DNA of 64,000 bases from NCBI GenBank assembly GCA_963922205.1, contig CAWUHX010000298.1:310001-374000 (forward strand), in the 5' to 3' direction. Both the position numbers and the translations under genes were made by a program. The stretch comes from Romanomermis culicivorax. Lineage: Eukaryota; Nematoda; Enoplea; Mermithida; Mermithidae. Below are positions 1 to 12,100 of this stretch, one piece after another; position 1 is the first letter of the stretch, and every line of letters begins with the position of its first letter. Under the pieces are notes generated by a model, which was not told the DNA's origin, did not search any database, and worked only from the letters and a program-made list of their open reading frames with translations.

Positions 1-175
1 CGTAAAAATAGGGCTTGCTGAGTTTTATTATTATGAGGCATTCTGAGAAATCACATCGTACAGTAAGCTACTTGAAACCCATCCTTTGTGTTCTTGAACA
101 ATAATATTGCACTCTTGAATTCCAAGTCGTATGGTAAATTTCTCCGTAGAATATCATAGGATTTTCATTTCGCAG

Positions 176-506
176 AAGTCAAGAAAGTGCGGAAACAATT
201 TTTCAACTTAGCCGCTTTAGTCGGAAAAGAACGGCCGAAAGTCAAAGTTTGGCCACTTGCTTGTCGCCGGCCGAATCACTGGCGACCGAAAAATTCACCG
301 ACACTTTATCCAAATATAATCCGCCTTTATTCATTAGAAACGAAAATTTTCAAAGGACGGATCCTCATCGCGTTTTCGTCAAACCCTCGGTAGCTGATAA
401 CGTTAACGATTATTCACTAAATTTGACCGCCACGAACACTACAGAACTGGAGCGGAAAATGAAAAAATCCCGCCATTTTATGAACGGGTTTTTGACGAAT
501 GATTGA
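176..506 (+). CDS. possible terminal exon of an unidentified gene
   Basis: I do not recognise this. A pyrimidine-rich acceptor ending in CGCAG at 171-175 is followed by a reading frame of about 110 codons that is open to a TGA at 504-506. Base composition is richer in CG than the flanks and codons look protein-like (hydrophilic, several Lys/Arg/Asn). A second frame is also open from the acceptor to a TAG at 391-393, so the frame is not certain. No start codon is needed if this is a 3' exon; upstream exons would lie before the window. No domain is visible. Confidence is low because the call rests on one splice site and ORF length. Confidence 0.3.
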
Positions 507-1086
507 ATTTTCGAACGTTATTAAACTTTTTAGGGATGTATGCCATGCTGTTTGTAAAATTATTCAAAATTCAGAGAATAGTATTTACTGTAGTTGTATC
601 ATAGGTGGCGCGACAGCGTCAACCTATAACATACTTGGCCCACAAATTTCATGTCCCCCCTCTAGAGCCAAAACGGTAAGAGCTAGAACCTTCGGGTTTT
701 TTCGAAATTTCAAATTTCGGGCATAGGGGCAAACTATCTGTCTGCAAGTGGTGCTCGGTGGGGCCCGAGAAACGTGCAAAAAGCGCACTTTTTAAGGGCC
801 TAAAGTTCCACCGTGCCCCACAACGGGTGTGCCATATCCAAGCTCCATACCTCGGCCAAAGCATCTTGGGGCTGCAATCTCAAATGCAATTTTTCATTTT
901 TTCAAAATATGGCCTCAATTCAATTATTCTACGGTACAAAATTCCGGAAACCGCGAAATTTGGCAACTTTGTTATATAATACTTATGGGTTCAAAAAGAT
1001 AATTTTTTGCAGCATAATGCATTATGGTGCCAGATTTTTTGCAGTTTCAATTGAACCAGTAGCGTTTTTGGGATTTTCGGGCTTTA

Positions 1087-1490
1087 AAGATTTTCGATCA
1101 TGGGGAATTCAATGGACGCAGTCATTTTACACAAAAAATATCCTGAGTGTAAACAAACGTACTTCCGCAATTTTTTGGTGGGAGAGGTTTTCGACCACGG
1201 GGAATTTAATGGATGCGGTCACTTTACCCAAAAAAATTATCCCGGGTGTAAACAAGCGTATTTTAATGATTTTTTGGCTGAAGAGGTTCTTGACCGCGGG
1301 AATTCAATGAATGCGGACTTCACACAAAAAAATTATCCCAGGTGCAAACAAACAAATTCTTTATATTTTGGATGAAGAAGTTTTCGTTCACAGAGAATTC
1401 AATAGACGCGATCACCTTATGTACACAAAAAATTATTCTGAGTGCGAACAAAGTATAGATATTTACACGCTTTTTGGGTTGACACGTTCC
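1087..1490. repeat. ~98-bp minisatellite, left arm (4 units)
   Basis: Four direct units with anchors GTAAACAAACGTA-like at 1149, 1248, 1345 and 1443 (spacing 97-99 bp). Each unit carries a GAATTCAATGGACGCGGTC-like segment followed by ACACAAAAAATTATCC. The same unit occurs inverted at 6190-6975. Confidence 0.8.
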
Positions 1491-1704
1491 TCACCATGAG
1501 GAATTGAATGGGTAAAGTCACATTACACCTTATTTACAACGCGTTTTAAGTACTACGCGGTTTACACATCTTTTAATTTTACCGAAAGTGACAATTCATA
1601 GCTGTTAGATTGTTTTTTATTGTTTCATCGATGTGAAGATGACCAAATTTAAAACTTCAATTTGCTTCTATGAAGGTTTTCATGCATGATTGACGCCCAC
1701 TAAA

Positions 1705-1960
1705 AAAAGGTGGACTAGTTTATAAGAAAATACCCCGATGAGCCCAAAAAAGAGTATACTTGCTTGAATAGCTTCCAAGCTAGGAAAAAAGTCAACTGGA
1801 TTTTTGAGAACTTCACTTTTTTAATATTGGATTTTCCTTCTCTCTCATTAAAAAATTTTCGATGTCTGTGAAAAAGTATAGTCTGCAGCTGAGTGCATCA
1901 ACACATTTTCCAACCATACATGTGCATCTCCGAAATTTTGAGGAGAGTACAAGAGGTGGA
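1705..1960 (+). repeat. dispersed repeat family R, copy 1
   Basis: Begins with an A/T box and GAAAATACCCCGATGAGCCC, then CTTGCTTGAATAGCTTCCAAGC, then an AATATTGGATTTTCC segment and a CTCATTAAAAAATTTT segment. Related copies at 2565-2950 (same strand), 4080-4365 and 7590-7995 (opposite strand). It forms the inner part of the left arm of the fold-back element. Confidence 0.6.
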
Positions 1961-2564
1961 TCCCTGTTTTTTGGCATTTTTTTGAGACAACTAATTAAAA
2001 AAATGTTGGCCAAAAAATTTTTTTCGTAAAAAATTTTTTTCACTTCCAGAACTCTTGGGGTAGTTTATACCACCATGCCTCCCGTCACACATGTGTGCTT
2101 CTAACTGCGTTGAACTTTTTTACTAAATTCAGTGTCAATAAAACAAGAAGCAAATGCGGGAAAGTGCATATAAATCCCACTATGTGTTCCTAGAAAAAAA
2201 GCTACAGCACAAAGTCTTCTTAGAACTAATCGATTGTGCAGGATATATTTAATTCAGTCATTTTATATAGCACATCGTATAGAATTCACTCCGTAAATTT
2301 TACTGATTACAAGCTATAAACAAATTTATTCTCTCAATATAGGTACTCGAAATCAATTTATCACAAGTGTTTGTGGGTCTAAGCTCGAGTTCACGATAAT
2401 CTCGAACTAAAAGGCGACTCGGTTTGATCTCAAGTTTGGTATGATCTCAATGTCATCAGGATTATAACAAGCTCAATGTCGAGATTATCCCAAGTTAGAG
2501 CTGTTGAGTTGCACTAACATTTTCGCATAACTTTCTTATCTCTAAAGCAAATAAATATAACTAA

Positions 2565-2950
2565 TTTATTAGAAAATGCCCCGATGGGGCAGAAAAAAAA
2601 AGAATATACTTGCTTGGATTGTTGCCAAGCTATAAAAAGGATTGAACTAGCTTTTTGAGAATTTGAGTTAAAATTTGAAAAATCCACTTTTGTAATATTG
2701 GATTTTTATTTTTTCTCATTAAAAAATTTTTAGTGGCTGTCGAAAAGTATATTTTGCAGCTTCGTGCATTTTGTCCCATCCCCAATACCATTGTATCAAC
2801 CACATGCAAGCTAATGGTTGACTTGATTCAAAGTGGAGGAATGGTAAACCAATGCAATATAGCATTGTAAGTCCGGTCTGATCCGAATATATGTAACTAA
2901 CTCTAGCTCTAACTAACTAGCTCTAGCTCTAGCTGAAAAATAGTGAGTGA
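2565..2950 (+). repeat. dispersed repeat family R, copy 2
   Basis: Most complete forward copy: GAAAATGCCCCGATGGGGCA start, TTGCTTGG, AATATTGGATTTTT, TCATTAAAAAATTTTTA, then unique sequence ending in CTAGCTCTAGCTGAAAAATA. It lies in the loop of the fold-back element and pairs over ~390 bp with the inverted copy at 7590-7995, outside that element. Confidence 0.6.
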
Positions 2951-3980
2951 CTGGCATATTATAGTGAATTTGTTTTTCCCAACTTATGCTTGCGATCGAA
3001 AAGGCGTCATTAAGCACTACTAAAAACCCATGATTACTTGCACTAACCCAATCTGCGAATAATCTGAACGTCTGGATTAAATTGCTGATGCTCAGCCGTG
3101 TTTCATACTGAGTATCCAGGTATTTTGGGTACCTGGGTATACCTACCCAGGTCAATTTCAAAAATGAAACTTGGGTGCTACCTACGTATTCGGGTGACCT
3201 GTTTGCCTGAATTTCTAACAAGATATTGTATGGGTAAAACACTTGTATACTCCAATTTTCAAGTCCTCAGGTTGAGTATGCAAAGTACCTGCGTAACATG
3301 AGTAAATGCAAACAGGGCAACAAGATAAAGCAAACAAAAATGCCTTTAAAAGTTTTTGATTCAGCCATGCACATGCCACTTTGACACAATTATCATAGCC
3401 AAACTTATGTCTCTAAACGGATGCATCTTTGACTTTACATGAAACAAAATTGTATCAGGCATCCACATATGAAAGGCTATTCGCTAATTACTTATCTCTA
3501 TCTCTTTAATGTGATGGGCCAACTTTCTTCGCTCTATGCCATGAAATCTTAATGTATTATAGTCCTTCTATATCAACCTCTGCATTGAGTTGTATGTCAC
3601 ATTGAACAAAAAGTATACATATAGCGCCTGTTGAATGAAAATGGCATATTTCTAAAGCAATATTTCAAGTCAATCTTATTCTTGAATTTCAGATTTTTTC
3701 CTCATCTGTTAAAGCTCAGCGCAGTTGGAAGCATACATGTGCGGGAGTGATATAGGGGAACCAGAGTTTTGAAATTGGAAGTCTTTTCCTGTATGAAAAA
3801 AATATTTAGTTAACTTTTTGGGATTTTTGTCTCAAACTACAAGGATCTAGCCGTTCTGTAACTACCCTTCCCCCAAGTTTCAGAACTGCACATGCATGGC
3901 TGAACGTAAGGATGCATGGGAACAATTTTCGAGAGGGAAAGTTAAAAAGCAAAAAATGGATTTCCCAAAAACATTTCAAT
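2951..3980. other. no gene seen
   Basis: Loop of the fold-back element. Contains an imperfect inverted stretch around GGGTACCTGGGTATACC (3128-3150) but no convincing frame or RNA. Confidence 0.5.
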
Positions 3981-4079
3981 TTTTACTAATTCTTGTCAAA
4001 AAAAACCTGTTTTTAATGTGTTTTTAGATTTTGAAAAAGTCCAGGGGTATCCAATTGAGTTTTTCCAGAGGTCAGCCGG

Positions 4080-4365
4080 GTGTATCCAGAGTCTCAATGA
4101 AAGGATTTACTCCCCCACCTTATGCGCACCAATGGTAGGTAGGTGTGCTGATGCACTCAGCTGGAGAATATACTTTTCCACTGAAAAATTTTTTAATGAG
4201 AAAGAATAAAAATCCAATATTACAGAAGTGAATTTTTCAAATTTTAACTCAAGTTCTCAAAAAGCTAGTTCAATCCTTTTTATAGCTTGGCAACAATCCA
4301 AGCAAGTATATTCTTTTTTTTCTGCCCCATCGGGGCATTTTCTAATAAACTAGTCCACCTCTTTT
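4080..4365 (-). repeat. dispersed repeat family R, copy 3 (inverted)
   Basis: Reads on the minus strand as GAAAATGCCCCGATGGGGCA, TTGCTTGGATTGTTGCC, AATATTGGATTTTT and CTCATTAAAAAATTTTT. It forms the inner part of the right arm, opposite copy 1. Confidence 0.6.
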
Positions 4366-5224
4366 TAGTAGGCTCCAGTCATGCATGAAAACCTTCGTAG
4401 AAGCACAATGAAGTTTTAAATTTCGTCATCTTCACATCAAAGAAACAATAAAAAACAATCTTAAGACTAAAGGCCCTGTCATACTTCACCGCGAGGTACC
4501 GCGCGGCACCGCGCGGCGCTGTTCTATCCATACTAAAAAGCGGCGGAGGCCGGCGCCGCGCGGTACCACCTTTGAAGTATGAATAGGTTTTTGTGATTTT
4601 TGCGACGCCGCTCGGCGCCGCCATCAAGTTTTAACTGAACCGAAAGTTTCGAACAAGTTATGTGTTCTAAAGTTGCAGCATACTGTTGTTGAAACATATT
4701 GTTGCACAGTGTGACATCTATACATGTAGTTGAATCATATTTTTCACTTGAATGGTGAATTTTGACACTTGTCAAATTATTTTACCAAATTGATTACTTA
4801 ATTTTCAATGAAGATTTACTAAGAAGTTGATCACTCAATTTGCAATGAAGACATTATAATGTGTAAAAATTATGAATATGAAAAGTAGGTGTAAACATGT
4901 TTCTACAAAACATGTTTTTGACTAAATCGAATCCGGATCTTAAAAAATTGTTCCGTCAAATCATGATCCAGATCTAGATAGCTGCAGTCGTCGGATCTGT
5001 ATCAAGATCCTGAACAGCAGATCCGACCAGACAGGGTGCCAAAAACCTGTACAGGGAGCCAAAAAAGACGACCGGTGCTGACTTTCATAACTTTTGAACG
5101 GATGGAGCTTTTATAACGCGGATTACTGCATTAGAATGCCTTGCTTGTCTTCGTTACAAGGGCCAAATTTTATGCCCCTAGCATTTATGTTTACTGTACA
5201 AACAGAAATTCAGTAAAAGTGGTC

Positions 5225-5360
5225 ATTTTTCAAAAAGTAAAAATTGTGAAATAAAGTAGAAGTTGTGAAATCAAGGTAAAAGTTGTGAAATCAAGTAGAA
5301 GTTGTGAAATCAAGGTAAAAGTTGTGAAATCAAAATAATAGTTGCGAAATCAAAGTAAAA
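5225..5360. repeat. short tandem repeat, ~18-19 bp unit
   Basis: About six units of AAGTTGTGAAATCAAGGTA type in direct order, inside the Harbinger-like element. Confidence 0.75.
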
Positions 5361-5559
5361 GTGTCTGATTGTGAAAAAAGTTTGTAAAGCTGTTTACACA
5401 CAATAATACTTTAAAAGTTACCCAGATTTGTAAGTTGCACGTAATCTAAAGTCAGCAACTTTTAATTTTAATTTTTTATACTTGCAATTTACAATGTTTT
5501 CTATGGAAAAATTTTCAATTTACAAAGTGCAATCTAAAAATAGCCTTCTTCTGTTTTCG

Positions 5560-5650
5560 GGGAAACGGGATTCGACACTTTCGGGGAATAGGGACGTTCG
5601 GGGAATGGGGACATTGGGGGAAAGGGGACATTCGGGAAATACACCTGTCT
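5560..5650. repeat. short GC-rich tandem repeat, ~17 bp unit
   Basis: Repeats of GGGGAA-N-GGGACATTC type, five or so degenerate units, inside the Harbinger-like element. Confidence 0.6.
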
Positions 5651-6189
5651 CTATTTCCTGAACTTCCCAATTTCCTGAATACTAGGGAAAGGAGATGGAT
5701 TCACTTTGAATCTGGGTCTTACAGAAGGTCCGACCGGACCCAGATCAGATCTGGATCATGTAAGCGCATATGTTTATGAATAATCGTGTATATATATTCA
5801 ATTTTTCAAAATCAATTTATATAAATTGATATTTCTCAGCAGTGATTTTTATTTTGATTGATTTTTATTTTTCTTTTGCGCTTTTTATTTTTCGATTTTT
5901 TTCGTTTTTTTCATCTTTTTCGCATTTTTCGTATTTTGCATTTATCGAGACGAGCAATACACATTTTTTGAGAGAGCAAAATCCAAAAGTAAAAAAGCAG
6001 CGCCGTACGGCGCCGCGCGGCACCGCCTGTTAGTATGAATAGGACAACCGACCGGCGAAGTATGACAGGGCCTTAAGAATTCTCACTTTCGGTAAAAGTA
6101 AAAGATGTGCAAACTGCATAGTAAAATACGTTGTAAACAGAATGTAAAGTGACCATATCTGTTGAGTTTCCCATGGTCAAGTACCCTTA

Positions 6190-6975
6190 GCTCAAAAAAT
6201 CACAGAAATACCTTTGTTTACACACCGGACAATTTTTTGTGTAAAGTGACCACATCCATTGAAATCATTGCAGTCGAAAACCCCTTTCACCAAGAATTCA
6301 CGAAAATACGCTTGTTTACACCCTGCATAATTTTTTTGTGTGAAGTGACCGTGACCGTCTCCATTGAATTCCGAATTGTCGAAGTACCTTTCCCCGAAAA
6401 TATCACCGAAATATCTTTGTTTTACACGCACGATGACTGATCGAAAACCCCTTCCACCAAAAAATCACAAAAATACACTTATTTACACCATGGATTATTT
6501 TTTTGTGTGAAATGACCGCATTCATTGAATTTCCCGCGGTCGGAAACTCCTTCCACCAAAAATCCCGAAAATACACTTGTTTATACCCGAAATTATGTGT
6601 AAACTGACCGTATCTACTGAATTCCCTGCAGTCGAGCACTCATTCCACCAAAAAATGACGAGAATATGCTTGTTTACACCCGGCATATTTTTTTGTGTTA
6701 AGTGACTGCATCCGTTGAATTCGCCGCAGTCGAAAGCCCCTGCTTCTAAACAAATCACAAAAATATGTTTGTTCACAGCCGGGATAATCTTCTTGTGTAA
6801 AGTGAACGCATGCATTGAATTCCCGCACCCTTTCCACCAAAAAATCACAAAAATACGTTTGTTTACACCCGGGAATATTTTTTGTGTAAAGTGACCACAT
6901 CCATTGAATTCCCAATAATCGAAAACCCCTTCTCAAAAAGACCACGGAAATACCTTTGTTTTACATGCAGGATAG
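6190..6975. repeat. ~97-bp minisatellite, right arm (about 9 units)
   Basis: Inverted relative to 1087-1490. Anchors TTTGTTTACACCC-like near 6216, 6310, 6417, 6478, 6577, 6670, 6767, 6857 and 6955; spacing is mostly 90-99 bp, with one unit of 107 and one of 61. Because 97 is not a multiple of three, the array keeps long overlapping minus-strand frames open; these are not genes. Confidence 0.8.
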
Positions 6976-7589
6976 TCAGATAACACTACATCCGTTTCAC
7001 AAAAAATGATTCTTTTTGAACCAACACGAAGAGGATTTTCTCGAACTTTGGTCACTCATATAATTTGACCAAATCAATATTTTCAAAAAATAAAAAAAGC
7101 ATTTTGGGAGGATACTTGATAGATGCATGGGTGAAAGTATCAAGGTCCAGGGATGTATACCCATTGAGGAACCTGCTGCAACTGGAGCGCCTAAAAATGG
7201 CCGTTTTTTGCATGTTTTTGGCGCCCCACCGAGCACCATTGGAATATGGTACCCTAATACCCTAATGACCTTTGCCACCCGCATGTTTGCCCATATGGCG
7301 GATATTATGCAAAAGACCTCATACCGTTTTTGCTCTAGGGGAGGGTTAGTCAGATTTTAGGGGGCCAAGTATATTATAGGTTGACGCTACTGCGTCGCCT
7401 ATGAAAATGTCTGCAATTCTCAAACTCGAACTTAATCTTCGTATTAGTTAATCCTGAAGTGAGTTTTATTTTTGCATTTGAAGAAAATAATCTCGACATT
7501 GCGATTAGCTCAAACTGAAGATCAGCAATTTAATCCCGATGTTTACATTATCCTCATGTCTGGTTAGTGCAACCAACCTCGGGTTTCTT

Positions 7590-7995
7590 ATTAGTTTTGA
7601 AAATGACTATAATGTTCCTCCCTCACTTTTTTCAGCTAGAGTCAGAGGCAGGAGTTTTGATTCGGTTGGGAGTTAGAATGCTATTGGTTTACCATTTCTA
7701 TACATTTGAGTGAAGTCAGCCATTGGCATCATTGCATATAATATTCATATGGAAAAATTTTACTGTAGTTGAGGCCAGGTGAAGAACAAAATGCACCATG
7801 TTGCAGAATATACTTTTTCAGACATGGAAAAATTTTTAATGAGAGAATGAAAATCCAATATTACAAAAGTGAATTCTTTTCAACTTTAACCCAAGTTCTC
7901 AGAAATTTAGTTCACTCCTTTTGCTAGCTTGCAAGTCCAAGCAAGTATATTCTTTTTTCCTGCCCCATCGGGGCATTTTCTTACAAACTAGTTTT
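7590..7995 (-). repeat. dispersed repeat family R, copy 4 (inverted)
   Basis: Minus-strand order matches copy 2: GAAAATGCCCCGATGGGGCA, TTGCTTGGACTTGC, AATATTGGATTTTC, CTCATTAAAAATTTTT, ending in a CTCTAGCTGAAAAAA segment. It lies just outside the fold-back element. Confidence 0.6.
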
Positions 7996-9194
7996 ATTCA
8001 TAACTACTCCGTTTACATAATTTCAAGTGTTCGCTTGCACCAACGAGCGTTAGAAAAGCCGATTTTCCAGCATACGTCAAAGATTTTCAGACGAGTCGTC
8101 TTTCTATTAGTGGTTCAGAAGTTCAGAAGTCCGGATAAAAATCGAGTAACGTGTGTTGAATTTACAAGTGGACAAAACAGGCCGTCTTTAAGCTGAAGTT
8201 GACTGGAACTTACCTGGTCGCCACTCCTATCTGAGGGAAATATAACTATCATTTTCGGCGTGAAAATAGAATAGGCCATTTTTCAAAAGTGTTTCTTGAC
8301 AACTATACTATTTTTTTCCAAATGGGCGATTTCCCAAATCCAAAATTTGTTCTAAATGCTAAGAAATCCGTCGTTGGTGAAGGGTGGCCCTGATCCTATA
8401 CTATAACGTGTTTGCGAGATGGGTTGACACCTGGCACAGTTATACCGACAATTTGTCACCAATATCATGCTGTAAAGTCGTGGATAAAATTTTTTGCGCA
8501 ACACAGAAGTCGAGGTATTTCTTTCGATATACTTCCAACTAATTGATGAATATGCGATAAGTTAGTAAATTCTAAAAAATTGAAGCGAAAAACAAAAGGA
8601 AGCAATCATCAAACGGCGATTTTCTGATTCGGAAGTTTGGAAGGCATTTTTCCCTCTTGCCACGTCCCTGCTCGCGAAATTTTCGTGTGCCTAAATTTCG
8701 AAAGAGCATTTCAAATTGAAAAATTTAGAAAAATGAGAAGCCAGAAAAAACAAAACGAATCACGGTCGAGTCTCATGGAGTTACTACAGGCGGTTTGAAA
8801 TGGGTGACATGGCAGAAAGTTGTAAAAAATGAAATAGTCTTTTTATAAAATGCTTGTAAATTAAAAAATATAAAACAAGTACCACTTTCAAGCTCGATTG
8901 CACACAGTTTTTACTATAGAACTTTTTACGTGGTAATTCCTATTCCTACGTAACACAAGGTTTAAGATAAAATCGTAAAAAATGGGACTTGCTTTCCACG
9001 TTATTATTTATACGCATTTCAAGAAAAACATACTATAGTACTAACATTTCAGTTTTATTATGTGTCAAGAAAAACGGTCCATACATCGAATTTTGATCGT
9101 AGTGATGACCTAGAGTTCTCCAGAAAAAATCAGAGGGTTCAACAGATCCATTGGTTTCCTAATTTGTGAAGTATGTGCAGTATTCATTTTTTCA
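7996..9194. other. no gene seen
   Basis: Intergenic. A partial copy of the MITE family of 24662-24910 is visible near 8838-8870 (TTTTTATAAAATGCTTG). Sequence near 8965-9010 resembles the first 40 bases of the window. No supported frame. Confidence 0.5.
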
Positions 9195-12100
9195 TTACTT
9201 TTTTGGGTCGGGAATCGATTGAAGATCGGCGGCAGGCGGCGGCATTGGATTTATTTGCTGACCAATTCGAGAATGGCCCAGCCAGAACGGCTGCTGTACA
9301 TTTTTCACAACATTGAATGGCGGCTTAACCAGAGGCAAGGCGTATTTCTCAGCCGTTGCGGTCGTCGAAGTTGTTGGCAGATCGTTGCCGTTGGGTACCG
9401 CTATGCTTTGGACGGACGGCACCGTCGACGATTTTTGGCTTTGCAACGTTCGCCAATGATCGCGCGGTTTTCGAAAGCTCACTAAGGATGAAACGATGTG
9501 AAATGTAACGAGTTTTTCATTTACTAATTGCAAAGATATTTGAATAGGAAGAAATTTTCTACGGAGACAAATATTTGAACCACCCATCAGCGCAAGACGA
9601 AAACTCTGCTAACGATCAAGACTGAATTTGGCGCTCAAGACAGATTTTTTCTGCAAAATACGGATTCTGCTATAAGTTAACTTTCGAACACTGGAAATTT
9701 CTCTTGTACATTTCTTGTATCGTCAGTTTTCTATTCTAAGGTAAGGTGTGTATTTTTTCCTGTAAATTTTAACGTAGTCAATCAGAAAAAATGTAAAATG
9801 TAAACGTACTGCATATAGGTACAGTGCAGTGATTGTTACTGTAGCTATGTGTGATATTTTAGATCGAATCAAAAGTAATCAGAAAACTAGTTCTTTGGTT
9901 GACGCGATACTTCAAGATTTGAACGCTACCCAACCTCCGGAGATTACCTCGTGAGCCGATTTATAGCCCGCTGAAACTTGTTTACATTAAAATATGTTTC
10001 TTATTAGCAGTTGAAAACGGTAAGTTCGCCTATAGCTAGTGAACCATGAACGATACAAACATGCACTCGATAAAACTCGCTGGGATCTAGATATAACCGT
10101 CTATTCCCACAAAAGCATTTCATGTCAATGCCCCTCTATACTTTTTTCGTTGAAAAACATAGCGATCTGCTCTTCAAGTATTGAAGCAAGGGAAGGTAGA
10201 TCAAAATTACCGATCGAAAGATACCCAACATGTTTAACAAGTATTAACTGTGCGCTTTAAATCTAGCTTTGATGCAAAAAACGTAAGAAACACAAGACGC
10301 TTACAAAATATCTGCAACACGATGCAAATTTTCTTTGCAAAATATATCTCAGTAGATAGAACTCGTCAAGATCTTTCTTGGGCACAGAAAAAATAAGGGA
10401 TTCGTTCGATTTTGATTGTTGCAATCACTCGCGACAGATTTTCGGGAGAAAACTATTAGATGTGCCTTTAGTTGTTCAAACTTTGAAGAAACTCTGGGGC
10501 TGGTTGCAATAACTAATGCTGAGGATCATCGCGAGCTCGGTATTAAGTTGTTAATGCTGAGAATTAGCTAATCGCGAGCTCAGTTTCATTTTCTCGGGCT
10601 CCAATAAAAAAATCGAGCTCGCGATTAACTGATGCTCAGGTTCAAGTCCGAGCTCACGATTATCTCGACCTTCCAGGAAGAAACATCGCCAATACATTAT
10701 ATTACGCGCATGAAGTGAAAAGTAAACAAAAGTTGAAGGAAAAAACTGAGTCCAACATTGTTGGTTTTTCTGTTTGCTCTTCGTATGTCTTTTGTTCCCG
10801 CTTAAATTTCGAGTAGTTTCAAGGAGAAAACACATTCCAAAGTGAACACCTAGAAAAGAAGTACTTTTGAGAGAAATTTGTCTCGAATATCTATTAGTTT
10901 TGGATTTGGACAGCTCATCTGCATCGTAACCTTCTCGATATGTTTATGACAATGGTATAATATATAGTTAAGCTACTAGTTGAGCTGCAGCTCAGCTGTA
11001 GCTTAAGTTTCTTTAGTGAAACCGGGCCCACGTCTGGAATATAATCAGAGCCGAAGACAATGCACAAAATGCCATTGTCCATAGGTCTCTGGAAGATATA
11101 AGAATTACATTGAAAAATGTGAAAAGCCGTACAAAAGAAGATTTGAGAAAAGAAAAAAACGATCTGCAAAACGGCTGGTGGACCGCCTTCCGAAAATTCT
11201 CAAACCATCATATAAGCACACCAGCAGCTTTCCAAGAGATCGGCGGGGGTCTGTAATCCGATACTAGTTTATCTGAATTGGCCGCTGTTTCATCGAAAGT
11301 TTCATGGGGAAGCCTAGGTTTGATGGTTGAAGAGCCGAAGTGAAAAAAAGTGGGTCCTTTGGAATGAAAGTGTTTCTATTAAGCAAGAAAAATTAGCAGC
11401 GGAAAGCAAAAAGCTTAATTTAGAAAAAGAAAAATTTGAATCCGAAAAATCGGAATTCGCATTTTAGCAACATTGGATACAGGCCAAAACCAAATATTTA
11501 TTGTCAAAATGTTAAACAAATCCAACTCGATTCGCTTGGTGATTATTCAGTTGATTATGTAGAAAATTCATTATGACAAGTATAAAAAACAACGAATTTC
11601 TAGGACTTAAACCTACTACCAATGACGATTAACTTTTGCGTACCACTGAAACCGACCTCGCGATCAGAATCAGACTAGAAAATTTATTGCAACCACATTG
11701 CTCGAGCTCGGGTTTAAGTCCGAGCTCGCAAATATCTCGAGCTCGAGATAATCGCGACGTCGGGATCATCCCGAGGTTATTGCAACTGCTGATCGCGAGC
11801 TCGCGATTATTTTGCTGGAGATAATCGCGAGCTCGGACTTAAACCCGAATATTGCAACCGGCCCCAGAAACGTTCCGTCGCCGAGATCCATAAATGACCA
11901 CATCAAACTTTTCTCACCAGGGATATGTTTCACTTGCAACTTCGGCGCAGCGGGTGCCGGGTTCTGTTGTTGCAGCTTCGTCGCCTGCTGTGGAACAGGC
12001 ATCAGTTGCGGCCCTTGAGTGATGATTTTCGCGCTCAACGGCGTTTTCGGTCGGGCGCTCGGCATCGCCCTTGCCGCCGCTGACGCCGTCGACGTCTGCG

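Larger units (their letters stand above)
4471..6073. mobile_element. non-autonomous PIF/Harbinger-like element
   Basis: Terminal inverted repeats AGGCCCTGTCATACTTC at 4471 and GAAGTATGACAGGGCCT ending at 6073, flanked by a 3-bp duplication TAA (4468-4470 and 6074-6076). The TWA duplication and GGCC-rich ends fit PIF/Harbinger. Subterminal zones are rich in CGCGCGG/GGCGCC palindromes. No transposase frame is visible in 1.6 kb. It interrupts the right arm of the fold-back element: removing it restores alignment of that arm with the left one. Confidence 0.7.
600..7403. mobile_element. fold-back transposon-like element with long inverted arms
   Basis: The two ends are inverted copies: CATAGG-T/C-G-G/A-CGC at 600 and its complement ending at 7403, followed inward by the same order of sequence (a TATACTTGGCC block, a CTCTAGAGC block, the ~97-bp minisatellite, and a block with CTTTCGGTAAAA). 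Left arm runs about 600-2060; right arm about 3980-7403, the latter enlarged by the element at 4471-6073. No transposase frame is seen in the loop (2060-3980). Short ORFs in the arms come from the minisatellite and are not genes. No target duplication is evident. Superfamily unknown. Confidence 0.6.

Noticed and set aside
1087-1490. CRISPR array
   Set aside because: Units are continuous tandem repeats without spacers, in eukaryotic DNA.
6190-6975. Several 80-108 codon minus-strand ORFs as genes
   Set aside because: They are three frames of the same 97-bp tandem repeat.
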